A DNA stretch of 64,000 bases, taken from contig CAMBQN010000005.1 of NCBI GenBank assembly GCA_945870025.1, positions 1 through 64,000 on the forward strand, given 5' to 3'. Each line of letters begins with the position of its first letter. The stretch's first letter is position 1. The DNA comes from Akkermansia muciniphila (lineage in GTDB: Bacteria > Verrucomicrobiota > Kiritimatiellia > RFP12 > JAAYNR01). A model generated the notes under the pieces. It was not told the origin of the DNA. It did no database searches and saw nothing but the letters and a program-made list of their open reading frames with translations. Below are positions 8,509 to 17,017 of this stretch, piece by piece. The position numbers and the translations under genes were made by a program.

Positions 8509-8635
8509 GGCGCTTGCAGAACCCCTGCAAGCGCCGGTTTCAGGTTTCAGGAAGATGCAACATCGTGTGGTTCATCCTGATACCCGGAACCTGACACCTG
8601 AACACTCCGCGTGCAAAACAGGGTTTTGCACGCGG
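8509..8635. repeat. Heptad hairpin element, copy 1 (GCGCTTGCA family)
   Basis: It starts 8 bp after the dehydrogenase stop codon. Three stems follow one another: GGCGCTTGCAG/CTGCAAGCGCC (8509-8535), a central arm of CAGGTTT-type heptads facing GAACCTGACACCTGAACA, and CCGCGTGCAAAAC/GTTTTGCACGCGG (8607-8635). The same design recurs at 54299, 57794 and 58684. It may end or protect the operon transcript. Confidence 0.75.
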
Positions 8636-8678
8636 CTCCGGCGCTCATACGTGAGGCACTTGAAAGCCCTGGCGCACT

Positions 8679-11042
8679 ATGAATAAACACTCATTTGATT
8701 GCGATTGGCTCTTCGACCTCGGCGAAGTGGGCGAACCAGGCAAGAGCTACAATGACTCGGCCTGGCGCAAGCTGGACCTGCCGCACGACTGGAGCATCGA
8801 GCTGCCGCGCAACAAGGACAACCCCTGCGGCTTTGCCGGCGGGTTCGTGACCGAGGGCGTGGGTTGGTATCGCAAGCATTTCTACGCGCCACGCACGTGG
8901 AGCGACCAGCGCGTGCTGGTCGAGTTCGAGGGTGTGTACCGCGATGCCGAGGTCTGGCTGAACGGCCGTCCGCTCGGCGTCCACCCCTACGGCTACACCA
9001 CCTTCGCGATGGACCTGACCCCGTACCTGGAGCTGGACGCGGAGAACGTCCTTGCGGTTCGCGTGAACAATACGCCGCACGGGCACACGCGCTGGTATTC
9101 CGGCTCCGGCATCTACCGGCACGTCTGGCTGCTGACCGCGCCGCGCGTGCATGTGGCGCACTGGGGGCTGGCGGTCACGACTCCGGAAGTCGCGGCCAAG
9201 GCGGCTGTCGTGGAGGCGCGGACGACCGTGGAGAACCGGACGGATGCGGACCGTTCGGTTGTCGTGCGCTGGCGGGCGATCGGCCCGTCGGGGAAGACCG
9301 TGGCCACGAGCGAGAGCAAAGGAAAGGCTAAGGCTGGCGTGACCACGGAATTCCAACAGCGCCTAGCCCTACGGGCACCGAAACTCTGGTCGCCCGACGC
9401 CCCCCATCTCTACCGGATGGAGACGGAGGTGTACGACGGCCGGACCCGGCTCGACGGCGAGGCGACCCCCTTCGGTATCCGCACGATCGCCTTCAACGCC
9501 GAGCAGGGGTTTGTCCTGAACGGGCGCTCGCTGAAGATGCGCGGCGGCTGCGTGCACCACGATTGCGGCCCTCTTGGCGCCGTCTCGATCGACCGGGCCG
9601 AGGAGCGCAAGATCGAGGTGCTCAAGGCCAGCGGCTTCAACGCCGTGCGCTGCGCCCATAATCCGCCGGCCCCCGCTTTCCTCGACGCCTGCGACCGGCT
9701 GGGGATGCTGGTGATGGACGAGGCTTTCGACACCTGGCGCATGCACAAGCCGCGGAACTTCCATGCCTACCAGCGCCACTTCGACATGTGGTGGCAGGCC
9801 GATCTGGACAGCATGGTTTTGCGCGACCGCAATCACCCCTCGATCGTGGTCTGGAGCATCGGCAACGAACTAGAGGAGCGCAGCCTGCCGGAGGGCGCCG
9901 CCATTGCCGGCATGCTCGCCACCCGCGTGCGGGAATTGGATTCCACGCGGCCGGTCACCGCTGCGATCTGCCCGATCTGGGGCGACCCCGCCTGGCACAA
10001 GACCGATGCGCTCTTCGCACAACTCGACGTCTGCGGATACAACTACCTGGTCGAGACCTATCGTTCGGATCATGAGCGCTTCCCGCAGCGCGTCATCCTT
10101 TCGACGGAATCGCATCAGTCGCCGAAGTCGATCTTCGACTACTGGAAGGCGGTTGAGGAGCTGCCTTATGTTGCGGGTGACTTTGCCTGGACCGCGCTCG
10201 ATTACATCGGCGAGGCGGGAATCGGCCACGACTTCCTGGAGGGCGACAATGATCCCCTGTTTACCGGCTGGCCATTCACGATCGCCAACTGTGGCGACAT
10301 CGACATCTGCGGCACCAAGCGACCGCAGTCCTACTACCGCGACGTGCTCTGGAAGCGCCGGGACACACCCTACCTCGGCGTGCGTGCGCCCGTGCCCGAG
10401 GGGCGCAAGGCCGTGGCCTCCTTGTGGGGGTGGGTGGACCTGCAGGCGAGCTGGAACTGGCCGGGGTGCGAAGGGAAAACGCTGGCGGTGGAGGCCTATT
10501 TCGACTGCGACGAGATCGAGTTATTTCTCAACGGCCGGTTGATCGGCACCGCGCCGGCCGGTCTGGAGGCGAAGCACCGGGCGCTCTTCAACGTGGCGTT
10601 CGAACCCGGCGAACTGAAGGCCGTGGCCAAACGCGCCGGCAAACCGGTGGCGAAGGCCGTTCTGACCACGACCGGCGCGCCCCGCGCCGTGCGCCTGACG
10701 GCGGACCGGTCCCGCATCCTGGCCGATCGCAATGACCTGGCGTACGTCACGGTTGAGCTTTGCGACAGCGCCGGGCGCCCCGTTCCCGACGCCGCCGACT
10801 CGGTCCGCTTCGCGGTCGAGGGGCCTGGCGAGATCGTCGCCGTGGCCAATGCCGACCCCAAGACCACGGCGCCGTACCGCGGTCGGGAGCACCGCCTGTG
10901 GCGCGGACGCGGCCTGGTCATTTTGCGCCCGACGGGCCAGACCGGGGACATGGTGCTGCATGCCATTGCGGATGGGATGAAGCCTGGCAAGGTTGTGGTG
11001 TCCACGGCCGACCCAAGGGACAAGACGCTATGCGTTCGGTGA
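8679..11042 (+). CDS. Glycoside hydrolase family 2 protein (beta-galactosidase-like)
   Basis: A 787-residue retaining glycosidase of the GH2 layout: N-terminal jelly-roll (about 1-180, with LPHDWSIELP), an immunoglobulin-like domain (about 180-270), a TIM barrel (about 275-560) and C-terminal beta domains. The acid/base Glu lies in VWSIGNELEE at about residue 396 and the nucleophile Glu in LSTESHQSP at about residue 476. DFAWTALDYIGEAGIG is also typical of the group close to beta-galactosidases. No signal peptide is present, so it should work in the cytoplasm on imported oligosaccharides. No ribosome-binding site is obvious. It stands alone between the fab-etf operon and rex. Confidence 0.9.
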   Translation: MNKHSFDCDWLFDLGEVGEPGKSYNDSAWRKLDLPHDWSIELPRNKDNPCGFAGGFVTEGVGWYRKHFYAPRTWSDQRVLVEFEGVYRDAEVWLNGRPLGVHPYGYTTFAMDLTPYLELDAENVLAVRVNNTPHGHTRWYSGSGIYRHVWLLTAPRVHVAHWGLAVTTPEVAAKAAVVEARTTVENRTDADRSVVVRWRAIGPSGKTVATSESKGKAKAGVTTEFQQRLALRAPKLWSPDAPHLYRMETEVYDGRTRLDGEATPFGIRTIAFNAEQGFVLNGRSLKMRGGCVHHDCGPLGAVSIDRAEERKIEVLKASGFNAVRCAHNPPAPAFLDACDRLGMLVMDEAFDTWRMHKPRNFHAYQRHFDMWWQADLDSMVLRDRNHPSIVVWSIGNELEERSLPEGAAIAGMLATRVRELDSTRPVTAAICPIWGDPAWHKTDALFAQLDVCGYNYLVETYRSDHERFPQRVILSTESHQSPKSIFDYWKAVEELPYVAGDFAWTALDYIGEAGIGHDFLEGDNDPLFTGWPFTIANCGDIDICGTKRPQSYYRDVLWKRRDTPYLGVRAPVPEGRKAVASLWGWVDLQASWNWPGCEGKTLAVEAYFDCDEIELFLNGRLIGTAPAGLEAKHRALFNVAFEPGELKAVAKRAGKPVAKAVLTTTGAPRAVRLTADRSRILADRNDLAYVTVELCDSAGRPVPDAADSVRFAVEGPGEIVAVANADPKTTAPYRGREHRLWRGRGLVILRPTGQTGDMVLHAIADGMKPGKVVVSTADPRDKTLCVR

Positions 11043-11138
11043 AAGAGGGCACGGCCTTCTGCTGACCTTTTGGGCCCATGACAAGCCATTTCATAAACAG
11101 GATGCATAACCCCGACACCGCTCAGATGGAGGCGACCC

Positions 11139-11822
11139 ATGACCCGGACCAAGCGAACAGAAAAACAGACGCCGTTTGAGGTTGGCCGCGAAACGGTCGA
11201 GCGTCTGTCGCGTTATCGATCCGTCTTGCTGAAGCTCCAGGGAATGGGGTTTAGCAAGGTGTTCTCAGGGAATCTCGGTGATGCGCTGGGCCTTTCCGGC
11301 TCGCAGGTGCGCAAGGATTTCGCGGTGTTCGGCATGCGCGGCGTCAAACGGGGCGGCTATGACATCGTTGGCCTGCTGACGCAGATGGCCGCGCTTCTGG
11401 GAACATCGGAACAATGCCGCGCCGTGGTCATCGGCTGCGGAAAAATCGGGCAGGCGTTGTTGCGCTCGTTCGGCGGCCGCCGCGGCGGCGTCTCCATCGT
11501 GGCGGGATTTGACAGCGACCCGCAGGTCGTCTCACCCGTCCCCGATGTGCCGGTGCTCAACGTCGGAGACTTACCCGCCTATATAAAAAAGAACGGCATC
11601 GAAGTGGCGATCCTCTGCACGCCCGAGCAGTCTGTACCGAACCTGCTGGAGCAGCTCCGCAGCACCGGCGTCATCCGCGGCGTGCTCAATTTCACCCCCA
11701 CGCCGCTGCGCAGCGACGAGCAGTTTTGTGTGCAGAACATCGATATCCGCATGGAATTGGAAAAGCTCTTCTGCCTGATTCACTTTGACAAGCAAAGGCG
11801 CGGCGAAGGGAAGGGCGCATGA
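11139..11822 (+). CDS. rex: Redox-sensing transcriptional repressor Rex
   Basis: A 227-residue Rex protein. Residues 1-85 form the winged helix (LSRYRSVLLKL, LSGSQVRKDFAVFG). Residues 90-210 are the Rossmann domain with VVIGCGKIGQALL (GxGxxG), and LNFTPTPL lies near the dimer swap helix. Rex senses NADH/NAD+ and releases its operator when NADH rises, controlling fermentative genes, which fits an anaerobe or facultative anaerobe. GGAGG lies 7 nt upstream of the ATG. The stop overlaps the next start (ATGA). I could not find a convincing Rex operator in the window. Confidence 0.95.
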   Translation: MTRTKRTEKQTPFEVGRETVERLSRYRSVLLKLQGMGFSKVFSGNLGDALGLSGSQVRKDFAVFGMRGVKRGGYDIVGLLTQMAALLGTSEQCRAVVIGCGKIGQALLRSFGGRRGGVSIVAGFDSDPQVVSPVPDVPVLNVGDLPAYIKKNGIEVAILCTPEQSVPNLLEQLRSTGVIRGVLNFTPTPLRSDEQFCVQNIDIRMELEKLFCLIHFDKQRRGEGKGA

Positions 11823-13357
11823 CCCTCACGATCATCCATCAAGAGGTCCCGCCCGACGCACCGCCCGATGAGCGGGATGTGCTGGACGAGGCGGCGGCGG
11901 TCCGAGCCGCACTGGAAGCGGCGGGGCACGCGGTGCGGGTCGTCCCGTGCGGACTGAATCTGCATGCGATGGTCTGCCACCCTGCGGTCCGGGACGCCGA
12001 CGTAGTCTTCAATCTGGTCGAGAGCTTAGCCGGCAGCGGCCGCCTGATCCATCTGGCTCCGGCGGCGCTGGAGTCGGTCGGCGTGGTCTTCACCGGCAAT
12101 TCGTCCGAGGCGCAATTCGCGACATCGGGCAAGCTGCTGGCCAAGCGGCTGCTGCGCGCGGCCGCCCTTCCCACCGCCGACTGGGTCGAGGCGCAGGACC
12201 CGGCCACTCCGGAGCTCAGTCGGGCCGACTGGATCGTCAAGTCGGTTTGGGAGCATGCGTCCGTCGGACTCGACGACGCCAGTGTCTTGCGCGGCGTGAC
12301 GGCTGCGGCGGCGCAGGCCGTGGCGGCCGGCCGCGGTTGCGGCTGGTTCGCCGAACGCTATATCGACGGGCGCGAGTTCAATGTCGGCCTCATCGCGGGC
12401 GCGGATGGCGCGGTGCGCACGCTTCCGCCCGCCGAGCTGATCTTCGTCGATTATCCGCCGAACAAGCCGCGAATCATCGGCTATGCAGCAAAATGGGACG
12501 AGACGGCGTTCGAGTGCGCGCATACGGTGCGGCGTTTTGTGGATCGCGTGGCCGAGGCCGCGCTGTGCGCCAGGCTGGAAGGCCTCGCGCGGGACTGCTG
12601 GCGTGTCTTCGGGCTGTCCGGCTACGCGCGGGTCGATTTCCGCGTCGATGCAGACGGGCAGGCGTGGATTCTGGAGGTGAACGCCAATCCGTGCCTGGCG
12701 CCGGACGCCGGGTTCGCCGCCGCGCTGGACGCGGCCGGCATCGAGTACGGCGCAGCGGTCTGCGGGCTGGCCGAGGAGGCGCGGCGGCGCGGCGCGCGCG
12801 GCGGCGCGGCGGCGGCTGGCCCGGTTGTCCGCGGCCGCCCCGGGGAGGCGTCGGCACCGGCGCTCCGCTTCCGCTGCGATGTGCTTCCCGATGACGCCGA
12901 GGCGGTGCGGCGGATCGTCACGTCCACCGGGTTCTTCCATGCCGAAGAGGTGGGCGTGGCGCGGGAGCTGGTGGAGGAACGCCTGGCCAAGGGCGAGCCG
13001 TCGGGGTACTTCTTCGTCTTTGCCGAGCGCGACGGCGCGGTCGTCGGTTACAGTTGCTTCGGCCCGGTTCCCTGCACGCGCTCGAGCTACGACCTCTACT
13101 GGATCGCCGTCGATCCGGCGGTGCAGGGCGGCGGCGTGGGACGCATTCTCTTGCGAGAGACCGAGGCGGAGGTGCGACGGCGCGGCGGCACGCGGTTGTA
13201 TGCCGAGACGTCGGGACGCCCGCAGTACGCCGCCACGCGCGCGTTTTACGAGCGGACCGGGTTTGATCAGGCCGAGGTGCTCGCCGATTTCTACGATGTC
13301 GGCGACGCGCGCGTCACGTATTGCAAGGTGCTGGCATCATGTTTTCCATCTTCCTGA
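11819..13357 (+). CDS. Fusion of D-Ala-D-Ala-ligase-like ATP-grasp and GNAT acetyltransferase
   Basis: A 512-residue two-domain protein. Residues 1-325 form an ATP-grasp ligase of the D-alanine-D-alanine ligase class: VFNLVE, the lysine-bearing SKLLAKRLL and WIVKS segments, and the metal-binding ends VDFRV and ILEVNANPCLAPD. After an Ala/Gly/Arg-rich linker (about 325-345), residues 350-505 form a GNAT domain with the acetyl-CoA loop VQGGGVGRILL and YAATRAFYERTGF. The domains would ligate an amino or carboxyl substrate and acetylate an amine, perhaps successive steps on one small molecule. Translation is coupled to rex by a 4-bp overlap, and its 3' end overlaps the transporter gene by 19 bp. 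Confidence 0.88.
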   Translation: MTLTIIHQEVPPDAPPDERDVLDEAAAVRAALEAAGHAVRVVPCGLNLHAMVCHPAVRDADVVFNLVESLAGSGRLIHLAPAALESVGVVFTGNSSEAQFATSGKLLAKRLLRAAALPTADWVEAQDPATPELSRADWIVKSVWEHASVGLDDASVLRGVTAAAAQAVAAGRGCGWFAERYIDGREFNVGLIAGADGAVRTLPPAELIFVDYPPNKPRIIGYAAKWDETAFECAHTVRRFVDRVAEAALCARLEGLARDCWRVFGLSGYARVDFRVDADGQAWILEVNANPCLAPDAGFAAALDAAGIEYGAAVCGLAEEARRRGARGGAAAAGPVVRGRPGEASAPALRFRCDVLPDDAEAVRRIVTSTGFFHAEEVGVARELVEERLAKGEPSGYFFVFAERDGAVVGYSCFGPVPCTRSSYDLYWIAVDPAVQGGGVGRILLRETEAEVRRRGGTRLYAETSGRPQYAATRAFYERTGFDQAEVLADFYDVGDARVTYCKVLASCFPSS

Positions 13358-14301
13358 GAATCGCGGCGATATTCCTCATGATGACCTGCGGCGTGTGGCT
13401 GCGCCGCAGACAGGTTATCGACGAGGTTTTCAACCGGCAGCTCTCGCGTGTGCTGGTGAACCTGTTTTATCCGGCGCTGGTGTTCAGCTCGATCATCCGC
13501 AACCTGTCCTGGTCCGAACTGTGCGCCAACTGGATGCTTCCGGTTGCCGTCTTTCTGATTCAGACCCTGGGCTGGCTGGTAGGACGGGGGTGCCTGCCCC
13601 TGCTGCGCAGGCAACCGGAGCCGACGCGGGCGTGCTTCCGCTTCGTGGTGGCCGTGAACAACTACTCCTTTCTGCCAATTATGATCGTCGCGAGCCTCTG
13701 GGGGGAGCGAGCGGTGGCGCTGGTTGCGTTTGCGGCGATGGGGGCCGAGTTTTTCGTGTGGACGCTGGGAATCAGGACGCTTACGGGCGCGAAACCGTCG
13801 GTGGACTCCCTGAAGCACTTGCTCAGCCCTCCGCTTCTGGCTCTGGCTGCGGCGCTCGCGGTGACCGGGCTGTGCGCGGCGCTGGCTCCGCACGGGCTTT
13901 TGCCGGCGGCGGACGGGATGCTGGTTCAGGCCTTCCGAGTGGGGATCGACACCTGCCACCTGTTGGGGGGAGCGACCGTGCCGGTGTCGGCCATCGTGTG
14001 CGGTTGTCGGATGGCTGATATCCGTCCTCAGCACATCTGGAATCGGTTGATGGTCGGCACCGTCCTGCTCCGCCTAGTCGTGGTGCCCGCGCTGGCGATC
14101 GCCCTCCTTCTCGTGCTGCCTCTGGACGGATTGTCCCGAAACGCGCTGCTGGTGGTGGCGGTGCAGCCGAGCGCCATGGTGAGCGTGTCGCTGGCGGAGC
14201 TGCATAACCGCGATCCCGGCTTTGCCGCCGCCGTGGTGTTCGTCACCCACTTGTTCTGCCTGCTGACCCTGCCGGTGTGGCTCCATTTTTTGCTGGTGTA
14301 A
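13339..14301 (+). CDS. AEC family (auxin efflux carrier-like) transporter
   Basis: A 320-residue membrane protein with about ten predicted hydrophobic helices in two halves, beginning MFSIFLRIAAIFLMMTCGVW. The pattern (RQLSRVLVNLFYPALVFSSI, then NNYSFLPIMIVASLWG, and QPSAMVSVSLAE in the second half) is that of the AEC/BASS-type permeases that export malate-like or other small organic anions. The ATG at 13339 is preferred to the upstream TTG. The overlap with the ATP-grasp/GNAT gene and the link to rex suggest that it exports or imports the molecule handled by that fusion enzyme. This is inference from position. Confidence 0.85.
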   Translation: MFSIFLRIAAIFLMMTCGVWLRRRQVIDEVFNRQLSRVLVNLFYPALVFSSIIRNLSWSELCANWMLPVAVFLIQTLGWLVGRGCLPLLRRQPEPTRACFRFVVAVNNYSFLPIMIVASLWGERAVALVAFAAMGAEFFVWTLGIRTLTGAKPSVDSLKHLLSPPLLALAAALAVTGLCAALAPHGLLPAADGMLVQAFRVGIDTCHLLGGATVPVSAIVCGCRMADIRPQHIWNRLMVGTVLLRLVVVPALAIALLLVLPLDGLSRNALLVVAVQPSAMVSVSLAELHNRDPGFAAAVVFVTHLFCLLTLPVWLHFLLV

Positions 14302-14319
14302 ATGGCCCATAATTTACCC

Positions 14320-14348
14320 TTGCTCAATTCGCTGCGCAATGCTATCCT
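14320..14348 (+). promoter_or_regulatory. Candidate rpmB promoter
   Basis: TTGCTC (14320-14325), a 17-bp spacer and TATCCT (14343-14348). A start near 14355 gives a leader of about 23 nt carrying AAGGAGA before the rpmB ATG. Confidence 0.5.
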
Positions 14349-14377
14349 TGTTTCCCTATTTCCAAGGAGAATAGTTT

Positions 14378-14605
14378 ATGTCCAGAGTTTGTGATATGTG
14401 TGGCAAGGGGCCTATGACGGGCAATCGGATTGTGCGTCACGGCCTTGCCAAGTATAAGGGCGGCATCGGTTTGCACACGACCGGCATTACCCAGCGCCGT
14501 TTTCTGCCGAATCTGCGCAACATCCGTATCAAGGATGGCCCCAACTCGCGTCAGATCAAGATTTGCGCGTCCTGCTTGAAGAGCGCAGATATTGTTAAGG
14601 CTTGA
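14378..14605 (+). CDS. rpmB: 50S ribosomal protein L28
   Basis: A 75-residue L28 starting MSRVCDMCGKGPMTGN. It is the zinc-binding (C+) form, with cysteine pairs CDMC near the N-terminus and CASC near the C-terminus. L28 sits on the large subunit near the exit region and is needed for subunit assembly. A strong ribosome-binding site (AAGGAGA) lies 8 nt upstream, and the gene has its own candidate promoter. There is no rpmG next to it, unlike the common rpmB-rpmG pair. Confidence 0.96.
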   Translation: MSRVCDMCGKGPMTGNRIVRHGLAKYKGGIGLHTTGITQRRFLPNLRNIRIKDGPNSRQIKICASCLKSADIVKA

Positions 14606-14676
14606 TGGCGGCTGACCGTGTTTTAGGATGAGCAATGGGCCTGCAGCTTGAATCGCCGAGCCGTAACGGAGGTGAT

Positions 14677-15195
14677 ATGAGCCAGACTGAACACGCTAAG
14701 AGCGGCGTTGGTGGCGAAGAGCCTGCCGACGCTGTTGCGCTTGCCTCCGAAGATGGGCGTATCGACGATCATGGCAACCCCATCGATGCGAGTTCCGATA
14801 TTGATTTTGACTGTCCGCACTGCGGGCACCAACTGGTCATCAATGTTCGCGGCGCCGGGTTGACCGTGGTCTGCACCGAGTGCGGGGAGCCGATTCAGGT
14901 TCCCATTCCTGATGGGCTGGAGATTGCCGATCTGGACGAGACCCCGGAACAGATGTTCGCGCAAATTGTCCGTTTGCGCAGCGCCCTCTCCCATGCTGAT
15001 GAGCGGATCGTTGACCTCGAACATGCGGTGGCCAGCCTGATGGAACGACGAACGACTCTGGAGCGGGCGCGTTTAGCGTCGCTGCACCGCTCTGTCGAGA
15101 TGGGCAACCTGTTGCACACGGTGCTGAAGAATCAAAACGAGATTACCATCGTGGTGCAGCGCATTATGGCGCTGCTCGCAGAAGAAGAGAAATAA
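14677..15195 (+). CDS. Zinc-ribbon and coiled-coil protein of unknown function
   Basis: 172 residues from the ATG at 14677, chosen because GGAGGTGAT lies just upstream. The in-frame ATG at 14635 would add 14 residues without a site. Residues about 45-80 form a zinc ribbon with DCPHCGH and CTECGE. Residues about 95-170 are a predicted coiled coil (LRSALSHADERIVDLEHAVASL). No signal peptide. It lies between rpmB and rnc, 2 bp before rnc, so it may act in RNA or ribosome metabolism by association only. I do not recognise a named family. Confidence 0.8.
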   Translation: MSQTEHAKSGVGGEEPADAVALASEDGRIDDHGNPIDASSDIDFDCPHCGHQLVINVRGAGLTVVCTECGEPIQVPIPDGLEIADLDETPEQMFAQIVRLRSALSHADERIVDLEHAVASLMERRTTLERARLASLHRSVEMGNLLHTVLKNQNEITIVVQRIMALLAEEEK

Positions 15196-15197
15196 GC

Positions 15198-15998
15198 GTG
15201 GAAAATGAGCGCGGTGCATTCGCTGACGACCGTCTGCCTAAAGACCTTCCGAGTGTGACCGATAACCGATGGCTGGCCGATACGATCGAGGCCCTCGTCG
15301 GCTATCGGTTTGTCGATGTCACACTTTTGACGACCGCCCTCACGCTCCCCTCGTGGCGCACCGATGCCAAAGCCGGAACCAACAACCAGCGGCTGGAATT
15401 CCTTGGCGATGCGGTCCTCGGTTTGTTGGCCGCCGAACACCTGTACGCCCACCACGCCGATACGGATGAGGGCGGGCTGAGCGTGCTGCGCATCCAAGTC
15501 GCCAATGGCCGGACCTTGGCCGAAATCGCCCGCCGGATGGGCCTGAGCGGACTGATGCGCGTGAGCAAGTCGGAAGAACGATCCGGGGGGCGTGACCGCG
15601 AGGGGGCGCTGGCCGACACACTGGAGTCTCTGCTGGGGGCCATCTGGCTGGATGGCGGCTGCGAGGCCGCGCGGGCTTTCTTCCGGAGGTTTCTGGCCGG
15701 ACAATTCAACGCCGATCGGATGAGAGCCGTTCTGCATGCCGATAACCCCAAGGGACGGCTTCAGGAACGGACGCAGGCCTGTGACGGCTCGGTTCCCCTT
15801 TACACGCTGGTCGCTTCCGTCGGCCCCGATCACCATCCGCAGTACCGCGTGCGGGTCTCGCTGAGTACCGGATTCGCCGCCGAGGCGGAAGGGGCGAGCA
15901 AGCGCGTCGCCGAGGCTGCTGCGGCGCAGGCGGCGCTCGACGCGCTCGAAGCGGGCGAAACCCGCCTGCCGTCGCCGACGGCCGCTGCCAGTCCATGA
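15198..15998 (+). CDS. rnc: Ribonuclease III
   Basis: A 266-residue double-stranded RNA endonuclease. The RNase III signature NQRLEFLGDAVLGLL is complete (catalytic Glu and Asp), with the second acidic cluster in ADTLESLLGAIWLDGG. A C-terminal dsRNA-binding domain follows (about 175-250, KGRLQERTQA...GASKRVAEAAAAQAAL). It starts with GTG 2 bp after the zinc-ribbon gene and lacks a strong binding site, so it is probably translated by coupling. It processes rRNA precursors and antisense duplexes. The many long hairpins in this genome would be plausible substrates. Confidence 0.94.
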   Translation: MENERGAFADDRLPKDLPSVTDNRWLADTIEALVGYRFVDVTLLTTALTLPSWRTDAKAGTNNQRLEFLGDAVLGLLAAEHLYAHHADTDEGGLSVLRIQVANGRTLAEIARRMGLSGLMRVSKSEERSGGRDREGALADTLESLLGAIWLDGGCEAARAFFRRFLAGQFNADRMRAVLHADNPKGRLQERTQACDGSVPLYTLVASVGPDHHPQYRVRVSLSTGFAAEAEGASKRVAEAAAAQAALDALEAGETRLPSPTAAASP

Positions 15999-16013
15999 TG
16001 GGAGGATGAGACA

Positions 16014-16985
16014 GTGAACAAAATCCGCACTCTCGGGGCGCGTCAGAACGTGATTTGCCTGGGTTTGATGCCCGCGCTGCAGCGTACGCTGGTGTTCCGG
16101 CATGTCGAGCTCGGAGAGGTCAACCGCGCGGTCGAGTGCCATCAGACCGCCGGAGGCAAGGCCCTGAACATGGCGGTGGCGCTGGCCACGCTCGGCACGC
16201 CGACCGGTGTGACGGGGTTCAACGGCGGCGCGTCGGGGCGGTTCGTTGCGGCGTATGTCCGCGCGCACGGCGTCCGCCCCGGCTTCACCTCGCTGACCGG
16301 GGCGACCCGGACGTGTACGACCGTGATTGACACCGGAGCGGGCGTGAGCACCGAACTGATCGAGGAGGCGCCGACGCCGGACGCTGCGACGTGGGACGCC
16401 TTTGTCAAACGCAACCGGCGGCTGGCGGCACGGGCGAGGCTGTTGGCGATCAGCGGCACCCTGCCGCCGGGGGTGGCGGACGATTTTTACGCACCCTTCG
16501 TGCAGGTGGCGACGGCCGCCGGCGTGCCGGTGGTGATCGACTCCCACTGCGGCGGACTGCTGCGCGCCCTCCCTTATGGTCCGCTGCTGGTCAAGCTGAA
16601 CGTGCGTGAGCTAGAAAAGACATGGGGAACGGTCTGCGCCACGGAGGCCGCGATCCTCGGCGCCGCGGAACGGTTACGCGCGGTGGGGGCGCGCTGGGTC
16701 TGGGTGACCGAGGGCGGCAAGCCCGCCTACCTGCTCGGCGCCTGCGGTGCGGTGCGTTTCGACCTGCCGGCAATCACCGTGAAGAATCCGATCGGCAGTG
16801 GCGACTGCGCGGCTGCGGGGTTTATTCACGCCTGGCTCGCCAACGGTGGCGCGGTCGCTGACGCCGTCCGAGCTGGCCTCGGCTGCGGCATGGCCAACGC
16901 GCTAACGCTGGTGCCCGCGCAATTCGACCCGGAACAGGCGCTCCGTCTGGCCAGCCTCATCCGGACACGCCGCATCAACGGCTGA
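16014..16985 (+). CDS. PfkB family sugar kinase (1-phosphofructokinase/tagatose-6-phosphate kinase-like)
   Basis: A 323-residue ribokinase-fold enzyme. The glycine-rich sugar-binding motif is GGKALNMAVALATLG and the catalytic C-terminal motif NPIGSGDCAAAGF contains the GSGD catalytic Asp. The opening (VICLGLMPALQRTLVF) is the hexose-phosphate kinase form (FruK/LacC) rather than ribokinase. It starts with GTG preceded by GGGAGGATGAGACA, 12 bp after rnc. No PTS or fructose genes are nearby, so the precise substrate is open. Confidence 0.85.
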   Translation: MNKIRTLGARQNVICLGLMPALQRTLVFRHVELGEVNRAVECHQTAGGKALNMAVALATLGTPTGVTGFNGGASGRFVAAYVRAHGVRPGFTSLTGATRTCTTVIDTGAGVSTELIEEAPTPDAATWDAFVKRNRRLAARARLLAISGTLPPGVADDFYAPFVQVATAAGVPVVIDSHCGGLLRALPYGPLLVKLNVRELEKTWGTVCATEAAILGAAERLRAVGARWVWVTEGGKPAYLLGACGAVRFDLPAITVKNPIGSGDCAAAGFIHAWLANGGAVADAVRAGLGCGMANALTLVPAQFDPEQALRLASLIRTRRING

Positions 16986-17017
16986 CCGCTTTCCCGGCCT
17001 TCACGAGGCTCTGCATT

